The position numbers and the translations under genes were made by a program. A stretch of DNA of 64,000 nt, taken from contig JAUEDM010000001.1 in assembly GCA_033439685.1 (NCBI GenBank), positions 6,510,001-6,574,000 on the forward strand. The letters run 5' to 3'. Source of the DNA: Apodospora peruviana. Taxonomy: Eukaryota; Ascomycota; Sordariomycetes; Sordariales; Lasiosphaeriaceae. The notes below the pieces were generated by a model. That model was not told the origin of the DNA and did no database searches. It saw only the letters and a list, made by a program, of their open reading frames with translations. This document shows positions 20,914 to 31,740 of this stretch, one piece after another; the first letter of the stretch is position 1, and each line of letters begins with the position of its first letter.

Positions 20914-22518
20914 TCACATTATACGATCGGAACGAAACACGAGTGAGCGAGCGAGCAGTCGTATAGAAAGAGAGCATCAACATCAAACCCAGTCGGTATA
21001 AAGTACCTGTCTATCTAGTATCTATGACGGGATAGACCTGATATTGGCCACCGCTTTGTACGGGATCCAGTGTATATTTTTCTCTTAGGCATTTATATGG
21101 GGCGTTTATCTGTTTTGGAAAGGACGACACAGACACTTTCAGGATGATGGAATGAATGGGGTAAATGAGAGGGCTGACGGGTTGCTTGGCCCGGGAGATA
21201 TGTTTTGATCTCTCCTGTGCCATTTTCTCTTCTTTTCACTGTTTAATTCTTTTTTTTTTTATTACCCTATTCCTTGTGGAGAAAGTTGGTTTCTGGGGTA
21301 TGTAGGAGCGGTTAGAGCGGAAGAAGAGGAAGCATTGCCTGCCTGCCAGCCAGGGTTATGGTCAGTAGGAAGACCTATAGTCTCAAAATGATGAGCATAT
21401 GTTGAATTCTTTCACCCGATGCTCAATGATGTTCGTGGTGGTGATGTGGTGATAAGATGGATGAATCTCGTTGCTACCTCTGTGAAAAGGGGTGTGGTCG
21501 TCGGGTCGAGGGATGAGGTCGGACAGAGATTAACCACCCGGCTCTCGGCCCATCCGGATGAGTGGCGGCGCCGCCCCCACCACCACCAACACGGGCATAT
21601 TTTCCTTTGGAGTCGGTTGGATACATGGGATTTGGGTGTGTTGCGTATTCGACACGAATAGTACTCGATCAATTAAAGAAATATTATATATCTTGCTACG
21701 TAGTTTGGGTTTTGTGTATCAGATGGAAATGTCCCTCTTATTCATGCCACTGGACGGTAAAGACAAGCAGAATACGTACAGATAGAGGCTGATTTGGCTT
21801 CGGCCTGTTCTGTATGATGTATCGGCTGCCGCCATACCATACATGGGATCGATCCGGGAAGGGGGCGTGGCCGACCCGGGTTTCGTCACATTTATTATTC
21901 CCATAGCGGACTACAAACGTGCGTTTTCCCGGGCGCGTGCTCGAACATAGCTCCACAATGTTTCTTTTTCGTTGTTTCCCTCCTTGGGTATCACTTTTTC
22001 TTTTCCTTTCGGTTGCATGGTTGTCTCTGTCTTAGTATCCCATACCTTGGTGTCTCGAAAGTGGGAGGAACAATGAATGCCCACGCATGCACGAGAGGGG
22101 GCCCCTGAGATGTGACAATAAGAACGATCAAGGGTTACAGGATTTAAAACGGTTGGGTTTCTTATGTCTACCCTTCTAGAATTCTTCCCGAACTGAGATG
22201 TAAGCGGCGGCATAAAGAAGCCCGAGGCCTAACATCCGCCTCGAAGTCTCACCAAGTTCCACACGATATGTCATAAGTACCAAGGTAAATCGACCTCTCA
22301 AACATCTCATCTCTTCGTCGAGAAACAGCGCTTTATGATCAAAGTGCAAACTACGTCTGATAGAAATAATATTTGTACATAAATCTTTGCTTGAACACGA
22401 CTGCAAATCCAGTGTGTGATAGCGTCTCAAGCACAACAACGCCTCTCTAGTTCCTGCTGGTTTATGTGCATTCACCGGCCGGCTCACCATTGAGCAAGCA
22501 GGCAGGGCATCATCTCAT
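20914..22518. other. Convergent 3' intergenic
   Basis: Between the ends of the X325 and DOA1 genes. It holds UTR-like sequence and a T-run at about 21249-21260; no gene supported. Confidence 0.5.
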
Positions 22519-25093
22519 CTACTTCAAGTACGCCAGACACTCCTCGGCAACATCCTTGACACGCGCATCGTTTGTCTTCTTAGCCGCCACCTTCACCCAC
22601 TCGCTCACCTCGAGACTCTGGGCCAGCTCTTTGAGTTCGCCCCCGGCCGCGAGGATCATACCCAGCGCCATGAGAGCGCGAAACAGCACTTCGCCGTCAG
22701 TTTGCTTGCGCACGACGAACTCGACGACGTTAATCAGCTGGGCGACCGCGCCGAGATCGACGCTCTCGTCCCGGGGGCTCTTGCGTCGCTCTCTGTAGGC
22801 GAGGCACGCGAAATTGAACGCTGCCGAGGTCAAGGCAATCTGGAGATTGATGTTCTGGGCGCCAATCGGCTGTAGACCATCGTCGGTTCTAACGATCCGG
22901 GCCAACATGCTAATGATAATGTCCGCTTCAGCCGCCACAAGTTTACCGCCTCCTGGGGTGCTGAAGAGATTTGTGATCATGCGCAGTGCCATCATGACAC
23001 AGTTCGCGTTGACCTTTTGGTTATCGACTCTCGTGTCTAGGAAATCAAGCAGCCTCGCGGTATCGTTTTGTATGGGATCTCTCGTGTCCAAAGCGCCCCT
23101 AAGCGCAATGCTGATCAGGTTTCCAAATCGGTTGTCGGAGAGTGTAGCTGCCTCGGGCATCGTTACCAGACATCGAAGAATGTCGAGTGCCGGGAGTCTG
23201 TCACCATACGGCCACTGGGCGACGACTGTGAAAATGATCTGGGCGGCCTCCAGACTTGATGCTGTCAACTCCGCTCCCACTCCGGAAAGACTTCCGACAA
23301 GTGTCTCCAGTTGGCTGATGTTGTTGGGGTTCATGGCGATATGCTTGTTGCCTGCCTCTATATGCTTCGCATTCAACTCTTTGAGCTTCTTCAATGCCGC
23401 TTCCAGCTTGGCCTGGGTGAGGGCGAGGTACTGCATGTGAGGCAGATATTTGTGTTTCGCCGGCTGCGACTCCTCGCCAGGCCTATATCGAGACTCATTT
23501 CCATACGGATCGGCAGGAGCGCCTCCAGAGGCCTCTCCGATTGTTGCACCCGCCGTGTTCTGCGTGATGAAATTGGCCACACTATCGAGATAGGTTATGG
23601 GAAGCTCGTTGTCACCAAGGAACTTTGTTGCTGCCTCGTAAGGGTTGTCGGAGAGATTGTAGGGTAGTTTCAGAGCTGGTACACCATCTTCAATGGCTAC
23701 ATCAAAGACAAAATCGTATTCCTTGCCGTTATAAGAAACCTTTCGACCAGTACTTCCGGCACTGCCCGCAGATCCGACCATAGTGCCAACATGGATCCAT
23801 TCGTGCTGGCCTACAGAAAGTTAGCTTTTACCCATCGCACAAGAGATCAGTAGAGAACACACCAGATGACCACGCATAAACCCCAATTGAACCGTCATCC
23901 TCTCGGATGAGTTTGTTCTGGCCATCTTTGGTACCCTGGTTGGTTGCAAGCCAGCTCTTCGGGTCCAGCTTCTCCTTGTTGACAGCAGGGCCTACTTGCT
24001 CTTGCGGTATCGCAGAGGAGGCGACAGACTGGTCAAACTGGGATAGAGTCTCGGGGTCCGCAGTGCGTTCAGCATTGCGCGTGAAAACGCGAATCATGTT
24101 ATCGCTTGTGCCAGATACGATGTCTCCATTTTCGGAACAGACTGCGACCGACCACACGGAAATGGCAGGGTGCGTAATGGTCTGGACACACTGAGAGCCT
24201 CTCCAGACTCGAAGCGTTCGGTCCTCACCGGCGCTCACGATCTCGCCAGTCGGCAAACAGGCGAGGGAGTAGATGAAGCTCTCATGGCCAGCAAGGGTGC
24301 CCACCTCTTGTCCGGTCATCTTCCATAGGCGAATGACACTGTCGTTGCCCGCACTGGCAAATTCGGCTCCGCTCGGGTGCCCCTTGAGGCCGGTGGGAAG
24401 CTTGCACAGCGCACGCACAACCCCTGCAGTGGATATAGTGCGCCAGGGAGCCACCTCAATATCTTTGCTCCCTTGAAGCCGGAAGATACGGATCTGACCG
24501 TCGGCGCTGCCTGTGATGACGGTGTTCTCGTCGTATGCAAGCACAGCCCATACGCTCTTGACATCACCCTCGTGGACAAGGAACTGGGATATCTCCCATG
24601 TGTCGGTCCTCCAGACAATAGCCTTGCCATCCCAACTGCCAGACACGAACCAATTGCCCTTGAGCGATGCGTCCAGCGCACATACGTTGTTCGAGTGGCC
24701 GACGAGGAGACGCACCGCGTTGTCGGTTGGGGTCGAGGTGGGGTTCTTAACCTCGATAAGGGGCTCAGCGCCGCTCGAGAGGATCAAGCCATCGGGATAT
24801 TCGGGACGTGCCGGAGACGGCCGGAGAAAGGTTAGGGAGTTGATATACCCATGGCCCTGAGTGGTAATGGTGGCATCGAATTTCGTGGGCTTGTCGCCTG
24901 TCCTTCGCCAGATGCGGACGGTGTGGTCGCGCGAGGCCGACAGGACGACGTTCGCGGTGGGAAAGCTGACGGCGCGGACCTGAGACTGTCAGTTACTAGA
25001 AATACGGGAGAAAGGGAAGAGAAGGGGGTCCTTTGTTCAGCTTACATCGCCGTCGTGGCCTTTCAGCTGGGCCGAGAGCTTGAAGTCCGGCAT
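22519..25093 (-). CDS. DOA1: DOA1/PLAA/Lub1 ubiquitin-binding WD40 protein
   Basis: Three exons (25046-25093, 23863-24979, 22519-23810) are joined over GTAAGC...CAG and GTGTGT...TAG introns, giving about 818 residues. The N-terminal half is a seven-bladed WD40 propeller (MPDFKLSAQLKGHDGDV start, then repeats such as VLSASRDHTVRIW and FVSGSWDGKAIVW). The middle holds the PFU ubiquitin-binding region (KEYDFVFDVAIEDGVPALKLPYN). The C-terminal armadillo-like PUL domain follows (PHMQYLALTQAKLEAALKKL to AEECLAYLK), which binds Cdc48/p97. In yeast Doa1 works with Cdc48 in ubiquitin homeostasis, ribophagy and mitochondrial quality control. All three modules are complete. It is divergent with the STRAP-like gene across about 1.3 kb. 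Confidence 0.92.
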
Positions 25094-26420
25094 GATGAGC
25101 TTAGGACCGAGTTAAGGCGGGGGTGGGGCAAGCGACACTAGGAGTTGACGGAGTGAAAGATGAGGGTAACAAGCTGCGGCCGGAAGGGAACGACTAGAGT
25201 TTGGCCGCTTAAATGTGTAGAGGTTTGATATGTGTAGATTTGTTGTTTTTCTCCAGGGGCGGGATCATGCGGAAAGAGTGATTTCGCGACCAGTTGTCAG
25301 GCGTCGGGGAGAAGCAGTAGGAATTTGTCCGAAGCTTTTGGTAGGGTAGGAGCTTCAGGTGTGTACGTAGGTACCTTACGCTGCAGGCGGGAGGGATGAT
25401 GAGCCCAGCCCAGCTGCACACCTGGATAGGTGGAGGGGCAGGCGCTTGGTTCTGAGGTAGTACCTAGGTAGCAAGGCAAGGTAAAGGTAAGGTACCTACC
25501 AGTAGGGAGGGCAGGGGGGCTTCAGCCTCTCCTCACATGGACCCCTGGCACCATCCATGGACACTATAGTCCCAGGGCATCGCTTCCCAAGTTTCGACGT
25601 TTCCATCTCTTTACCCGTCAACCAGGAAATAAATCACGATGCTGCAGTGCAGTTGGAAGTTGTTGTCCGGATACAGATAGGTGGAAGAGGAACCCGAGCT
25701 ACCTAGTTAATTACTAGAGCGTTGGTGGCGCATGTGTTGCTGCATGACCTTATAAGTTCAGATAGGCAAACAACTCCCATGAGCTTTCAGACCCGAGTCA
25801 TCGCGTGATCTTGAACAAGTAGTAGTGAGTTGTCTTGGGATTATTTTCATCCAAGTTCAAGACGGCAAGACCTCCATTGTCGGCTTGTCTGTCTGGGGGA
25901 GGTGGGCCTGTGCCATCCCAAAGACTAAGAGAATAAAGGGGACCTGAAAGACCTGGCTAGGCCACTGTGCGAGGAGCCAAGGAACTGCTTCTTCTAACAT
26001 GCGACGGCGTCTTTGGCCCCGCACCGACTCAACTTTCGTCCACGGTCGTCGCAGACTCAAGTTCTCAACATCAACTCTTTCCTTTCCTTCTACCGACGGC
26101 GACACGAGACATGACGCCCAGTTTGGCCTGACCTCTCTGATTCTTCTCTCACGACTTCCTCTTACGACCCGTTACGACCCTTTCATTCATTTGTCAGTTT
26201 TCTCGCCTGCGACTCGAGATTGACCTACTAGTTCTAGTCCGCAAGCCTCGACTCGCACGACTCCACGACCGGCCACAAAGTCCACACTTTAGATCTCCGG
26301 CTGACTACATCGCGCCTTTCCTTGTGTTAACCTTGTTGCCTTTCGGTTACCTTCCACTTCTGTCGTCCGGGCATCTGGAACCGAGACCTTCCTACTCGCG
26401 CTTCTCTCATTCTCGTCGCC
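25094..26420. other. Divergent promoter region of DOA1 and STRAP-like genes
   Basis: No gene supported. It contains a dense cluster of AGGTA/TACCT words at about 25365-25385 and 25455-25505. The last 400 bases before the STRAP start are pyrimidine- and CGAC-rich, typical of a fungal promoter/5' UTR. Confidence 0.5.
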
Positions 26421-27547
26421 ATGTCGGAATCCGCCCTTCGACAATACGTCCCCCTTACCTGCCACGGCCACTCGAGGCCCGTTCCCCACTTGAGCTTCTC
26501 CCCGCTCGAGAAGGATGATATCTACTACATGATTTCAGCCTGTAAAGGTTGGACACGTCTTCTCTTGTCGTGATAGCCGCAGTGTGACTGACAGACTTTG
26601 TCCCAGATGGCAACCCCATGCTTCGCGACGGCCAGACAGGCGACTGGATTGGCACGTTCCTGGGCCACAAGGGCGCCGTCTGGCAGGCGAGACTAAGCCC
26701 AGATGCTTCCACCGCGGCGACCGCTTCTGCCGACTTCACCGCCAAGGTGTGGGACACCCATACCGGCGAGCTGCTCTACGTCCTTCAACACCACCATATC
26801 GTTCGTGCCATCGCCTATCCGTTCGATAATCCCGGAATGATTGCGACTGGGGGCTTTGAGAAGAAGCTTCGCATCTTTGATCTGCAGGAGAAGAAGCCCG
26901 TGCCTACGCCCACGGCCTCCAACCCGAATCTCGTTGAACCCGTTACCATCGAGACGTCGCAGGCGTTTGAGATCGGAGAGGGAGTTCACAAGGAGGCCAT
27001 CAAGTTCATACTGTGGGCCATCGATCCGAATGTCATCATCACTGCTTCTGGCGACACCCTCCGGTGGTTCGATCTGCCATCTCGCCGCTGCGTCCGCGAG
27101 GCAAAACTCGAGGGTGAAATCAAGTCCTGCGAGTTTGCGAGTCTGGCGCCCTCTTACAGCTCCTCGACAGATATTGGCGGGGGTCTTCCCGTCCTTGCTG
27201 TGGCTGCTGGTAAGACTGCGTACTTCTGGGGTGGAAAACGGGCTGAGGATGAGCTCAAGCGCATAACGCTGTCCCACGGCATTGCCAGCGTCGCGCTCGA
27301 TGTCAAGGGCAGGAAGATTGTGGTAGGCGAAGAGCCGGGTACCTGGGCTCGAGTATACGACTGGGACAACGCCAAGGAGCTCGACGTCCACAAGGGTCAC
27401 CATGGACCTATCTGGTCGATCGCCTTCTCGCCTGACGGAAACCTCTACGCCACGGGCTCAGAGGACGGAACCATCAAGATGTGGAAGAACTGCGATGGAT
27501 TCTACGGGCTTTGGCGTGGAGGAGCACCTGCGAGCGCCACCGAATAG
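26421..27547 (+). CDS. STRAP/Unrip-like WD40 protein
   Basis: Two exons (26421-26547 and 26607-27547), with a 59-nt intron after codon 42, give 355 residues. The start MSESALRQYVPLTCHGHSRPV and the final SIAFSPDGNLYATGSEDGTIKMW are typical of the serine/threonine kinase receptor-associated protein (STRAP, also Unrip) family. Six to seven WD40 blades fill the chain, including LGHKGAVWQARLSPD, TASADFTAKVWD and VVGEEPGTWARVYDWD. In animals the family joins the SMN complex in snRNP assembly and binds Unr. In fungi a role as an RNA-linked scaffold is likely but not shown by the sequence. The start is chosen because the ATG follows a C-rich Kozak context (cgccATGt) and fits the family N-terminus. 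Confidence 0.9.
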
Positions 27548-28573
27548 GAAGCGGATTCTCATTGCAGCAACTCCCTGGATCACGGTACCAGTCTGAAAAT
27601 GTCTGATCACTCCAGACGCAGTAGCCACCACCGTCGGTCTCGATAGCAATATGGTCGAGATGATGAGTGTTGGGAGCTCGGCTCCGGTTCTCATGTGAAG
27701 TCGGGCATAGCGAAAGAGTCTTTGCAACCGTTCTTCGGCCCTATTTCTCACACTGCCGTGGCCACCTCGCCAATGCCATGAGTGTTTGGCCTTCCCCTTT
27801 TTTCCCCAATCTTCTCTGTGGTCATGTTAGACCGTTGCTTTCTTGCAGATTCCCGAACTGGCTGCTCCGGCGGCATAGTTCAACAACTTTAGATACGCTA
27901 CCTACCTAAACAATACCGTTCGACTGTGGGCTTTCTGTCTACACCCGGTGTCGTGTTTAAGCCCTGAATTGGAAGCGGTGGATTAAGGGTTATCTCAGCG
28001 CAGCTGTAGATTGAAGACATAATTCATGTCTAGCAGTAGTGAATTGACCCGTCCGAGACTATATCTTGTGCTGACGAGAAACTCGTAACCAATGTAGCGA
28101 ACTGCCTTACTACCTCATTCAGCTCCTCCAACGAGCTTCGTGAAGACTGAAGAGTGACAATGTTTATATAACGAGATCAACGTTATTGTGGCTGACTAAC
28201 AATGGTGTCCCAGCACCCTTTTTAACACCTTCACAAAACAGTTTTGCTTAGTCACCAACAGCCATTGTTCGTGTCTGGCGGGGTTTCGCGGGGTGCAGGG
28301 ATCATTGGACAGCTCTGATCGACATGTGGGACACGACCTTGATCATTGATCGACCCAACAGCCAAATCCAAGCTTTAAAGGTTCGCCCATTATTATGTGA
28401 TAATTATTGTATAATTCCCCGATTGTCCATACTACCTAGTGGTCTGCCCAGATTTTGAACACCGAGCAAAGTACAGGTACTGTTTAATTAACTCGTTAAT
28501 TTGTTTTCCTTGCTTAGCGCTCCAGCTCTGTTGCTGGCCTGCCCAAGCTCCAGTCCCAGCGCCAGTTCTAGCT
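27548..28573. other. Intergenic between STRAP-like and SPT8
   Basis: STRAP 3' UTR-like and SPT8 promoter sequence; no supported gene. Confidence 0.5.
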
Positions 28574-30625
28574 ATGGATGATGACGAACGGGAATATGGA
28601 AGCTCGGAAAACGAACAGGACGAGCTCATGGAGGACGCCGATGATGTAGAAGCCGATAACGATGCCGAGGAGGACAACGAGGAAGAGGAGGAAGAACAAG
28701 ACGAACAAGACGAACCTGACGCAGACCCCGATCCCGAGCCCGAACCCGAGCCTGAACCTGGCGCCGACGCGGACCAAAACGAGTCGCAAGCACCCGGCCC
28801 CGATGGCCAAACCACCGATACAGCTGATGATGGCCGGACAGCCAAGGCAGCCTCAGCGGTGCCTTCAACCCCTGGCGCCTCCCAATGGCGCCCGAAGCTG
28901 CGTCAGGAATACCTCAACGCGCCGCTGTACGAGATTGTCCCAACCATGGCGGCACCGATGGCCACCAGTGTCAACGCCATTGCAATCACGCCCGACCTGC
29001 GGTACTGGATGACGGGAGGGTCGGACGGGTTCATCAGGAAATACGACGGCATGGCAACCATCAACGGGAAACAACCCCTGACCGTGGCGCAGAAGCATCC
29101 GTTTGTTGAAAGCGTAATTAAAGCCGGAGTTTGTATGAGCTACTGGGAGAACGAGGAGCCTTTAGGGCCCGGTGCGCGAGCCGAAGATGTCAAAGTGGGG
29201 ACGCCGGTGTACAGTTTGGCAGTTCACAGCAAGGCCTTGTGGATGCTCAGCGGTCTGGGGAGCGGAGGCATCAACCTGTACAGTGTCCGTCACGATGAGG
29301 GCAAGAGGATTCATTGCTTGCGTGAGGGTGGCCACACCAACGCCGTCAGCGTGCTTCAGCTTGCGTCGGACGAGAAGAGCGTGCTGAGCGGGAGCTGGGA
29401 TAAATTGATGCTCGACTGGGACTTGAATAATGGGCACGTCATCCGGAGATTCGAAGGCAGCGGCGGTCAGATTTCAGCGATTGAGCTGCGCCCTACCAAC
29501 GGGGCTCCCATCCCCGCCGAGGCGAGTGACCCTGAGATTAAGACCGACACATTCGAGAGCAACGACGCCAAGGCGCCTGTGGGCACGTTTTATCCAAACG
29601 GCGCCGCCGGAGATATTGGAACGGCTCCTGTCGGGGATGACACCGCGACTGCGGCGTCTCCCGAGCATGAGTCGCTCTTTGGTAGCCCGGCCGGATCACT
29701 CTTCGGCGACACCGACACTATGGGCGGGGGTAATGCCTTTGGTAATGATGATGATGACGGATTTATGGACATGGGCACCGCCGATGAACATCCTGGGGCT
29801 TTTCCGATGGGTGATGCGGACGTCCCTGACCCAGAACCGACGTCCGGTCAAGCAGCACAGCCGGAGGCCGGTGCCCAGAATGGTGCCGCTGCTGGCGGCC
29901 CCGATACAGCAATGGACCTTGACCAGCCATCTACTGCGCCCCAACAAGTAGTGCCACCCTCTGGCCCTGACCAAGGGACCCAATCCCAGGACCAGGATGC
30001 CAACGAGGCACCCAACTCATCTAACCCTGCACCCTCATCTCCCGCCATGATCTTCAAGTCCGCTGCTGCGCAGCCAGACCAAGACCCAACACAATCTTCC
30101 ACCAGCACATTTCTATCCGCAGCCATCGATGGCACGATCAGGATATGGGATCGCAGGGTTCCGGACCCCGTCGCGCGCATCGGGACCCGCCGCGGCGTGC
30201 CTCCATGGTGCATGAGCGCGTGCTGGAGCCCCGACGGCAACTGGATCTACGCCGGCCGCCGCAACGGCACGGTCGAGGAGTTCAACGTCCACAAGGCGAG
30301 GAGCGGGTGGCAGCCTGAGCGCTCTCTCAAGTTTCCCGGCGGCAGCGGCGCCGTGAGCTGCGTGAGGCCCATGGTCAACGGCCGCCACCTCGTCTGCGCG
30401 TCGCACGACATTTTGAGGTTGTACGACCTGCGTGAGAACGCCGCGTTCAAGCACTCCAAGGTGCCCTTTGTTATTATTCCCGGACCACCTAGGGCGGGCG
30501 TCATTTCCGCCTTGTACATCGACCCTACCTCGCGCATCATGATCTCGGCCCACGGCACACGCGGGTGGGATGGAACTTCGACTGAGGGTATTATCGGGTA
30601 CGAGATTGGTGTGGCCAAGGCATAA
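28574..30625 (+). CDS. SPT8: SAGA complex subunit Spt8 (WD40)
   Basis: The intronless frame gives 683 residues. It begins with a highly acidic tract (MDDDEREYGSSENEQDELME followed by about 60 residues mainly D/E/P). It then has EYLNAPLYEIVPTMAAPMAT and WD40 repeats (WMTGGSDGFIRKYD, VLSGSWDKLMLDWDL, AAIDGTIRIWDRRV, YAGRRNGTVEEFNV), the typical order for Spt8. A long disordered acidic insert (about residues 330-510) splits the propeller, as in other filamentous fungi. Spt8 contacts TBP within SAGA and helps promoter-specific TBP loading. The frame is open 45 codons further upstream without an ATG, so the ATG at 28574 is taken. It ends IIGYEIGVAKA, close to the expected family end. Confidence 0.92.
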   Translation: MDDDEREYGSSENEQDELMEDADDVEADNDAEEDNEEEEEEQDEQDEPDADPDPEPEPEPEPGADADQNESQAPGPDGQTTDTADDGRTAKAASAVPSTPGASQWRPKLRQEYLNAPLYEIVPTMAAPMATSVNAIAITPDLRYWMTGGSDGFIRKYDGMATINGKQPLTVAQKHPFVESVIKAGVCMSYWENEEPLGPGARAEDVKVGTPVYSLAVHSKALWMLSGLGSGGINLYSVRHDEGKRIHCLREGGHTNAVSVLQLASDEKSVLSGSWDKLMLDWDLNNGHVIRRFEGSGGQISAIELRPTNGAPIPAEASDPEIKTDTFESNDAKAPVGTFYPNGAAGDIGTAPVGDDTATAASPEHESLFGSPAGSLFGDTDTMGGGNAFGNDDDDGFMDMGTADEHPGAFPMGDADVPDPEPTSGQAAQPEAGAQNGAAAGGPDTAMDLDQPSTAPQQVVPPSGPDQGTQSQDQDANEAPNSSNPAPSSPAMIFKSAAAQPDQDPTQSSTSTFLSAAIDGTIRIWDRRVPDPVARIGTRRGVPPWCMSACWSPDGNWIYAGRRNGTVEEFNVHKARSGWQPERSLKFPGGSGAVSCVRPMVNGRHLVCASHDILRLYDLRENAAFKHSKVPFVIIPGPPRAGVISALYIDPTSRIMISAHGTRGWDGTSTEGIIGYEIGVAKA

Positions 30626-31740
30626 GAGTATCTGCCGTCGTCATGTTACCGTCGAAAACTTGACAGGAGATCCAGTCTTTGGACTGGGGACCGGGGTACC
30701 GTCGCTAGTGGAACAGCCAACGTTACTTCCGGCTTCAGCGGTCTTTTCTTTCTTTTCTTCTTTGTCTTCATTTTTTAGCGGTGGTGTTTTGGTGAGGTGG
30801 ATTTTCTTGGACTTGGGCCCGCGGAGGGCTGGTTGTTAGTACGGATACGGTTAGATGTTAAAAGGAAAACGGGAGGCCTTCGTGTGCTTATTCTTGTCTT
30901 AGTTTCAGGACAGGTGTTTTCTTCTCTACGTATAACCAAAGTATTCTTCGGTTTCTTGTTCGTATGTCTTCATTTTTGCCAGGATAAAAGGATGCGATGG
31001 GTCCTCCTTGCTCACAGTACAAGTACGTTCGAATACCCCGGATAGGCGTCGGACAAGCCGAATGTTGTTCAAGTCTGCCTATCTTCAGGATGAAAGGTCA
31101 AAGTCTACCGTCTCAAGTTCATCAAAATGAAGGCGAACTGGCCTCGATATAACAGAGGATGGTTATCACGGACGTCACGGAACCCCGTGGTGTGTTAGCG
31201 AGTTACAGAAATAAATCGTATTGTAATACAGTCACCGACCTAGAATACATTGCACTGTAGGAATATCATAGCCTATCAAGAGAGTGAGTCTCCTCTAGCT
31301 CCACTTCTCCCTTGATGACATTCCAGATACAGATCCTGCTTTTACTTTTCCCAAGCATCAAGTGCGCTTCAACAAAAGTGGTGCATAAATGACAAAATTC
31401 GAAACGCTTCCAGTCTGTCATCCCTCTTGTCCCCCTGGTGTGTCCGTATGTCATTGGCCAACATACGCTGTAGTGCATGCAATCCTTTCCTCGCATGTCC
31501 ACAGAACTGAAGAAGCTGGGTATCAGTACATAAATATTAATAACACAGAAAGCCATCGAAGCCAGCGTCGTCGTCAACAGAAGAGTTCAATCTACTGCTC
31601 AGAAATCTGCAAACACTTTAAATGCAAGAGAATAGTACAAGAGAACGAGACACGAAAGGACATCCTGCTACAGTGGGAAAGATCAAACGCCTGACGGGTG
31701 AGTCTGTCCCTCGTCGTGTGTAGCTGCTGTTGTTTCGAGC
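30626..31740. other. Convergent 3' intergenic
   Basis: Between SPT8 and the helicase gene. T- and A-rich 3' UTR-like sequence; no gene supported. Confidence 0.5.

Noticed and set aside
22814..23440. 208-codon plus-strand frame
   Set aside because: Antisense shadow of the DOA1 PUL domain, which is strongly recognisable on the minus strand.
31020..31045. GTTCGAATACCCC resembling a tRNA B box
   Set aside because: No acceptor, D or anticodon arm can be drawn around it.
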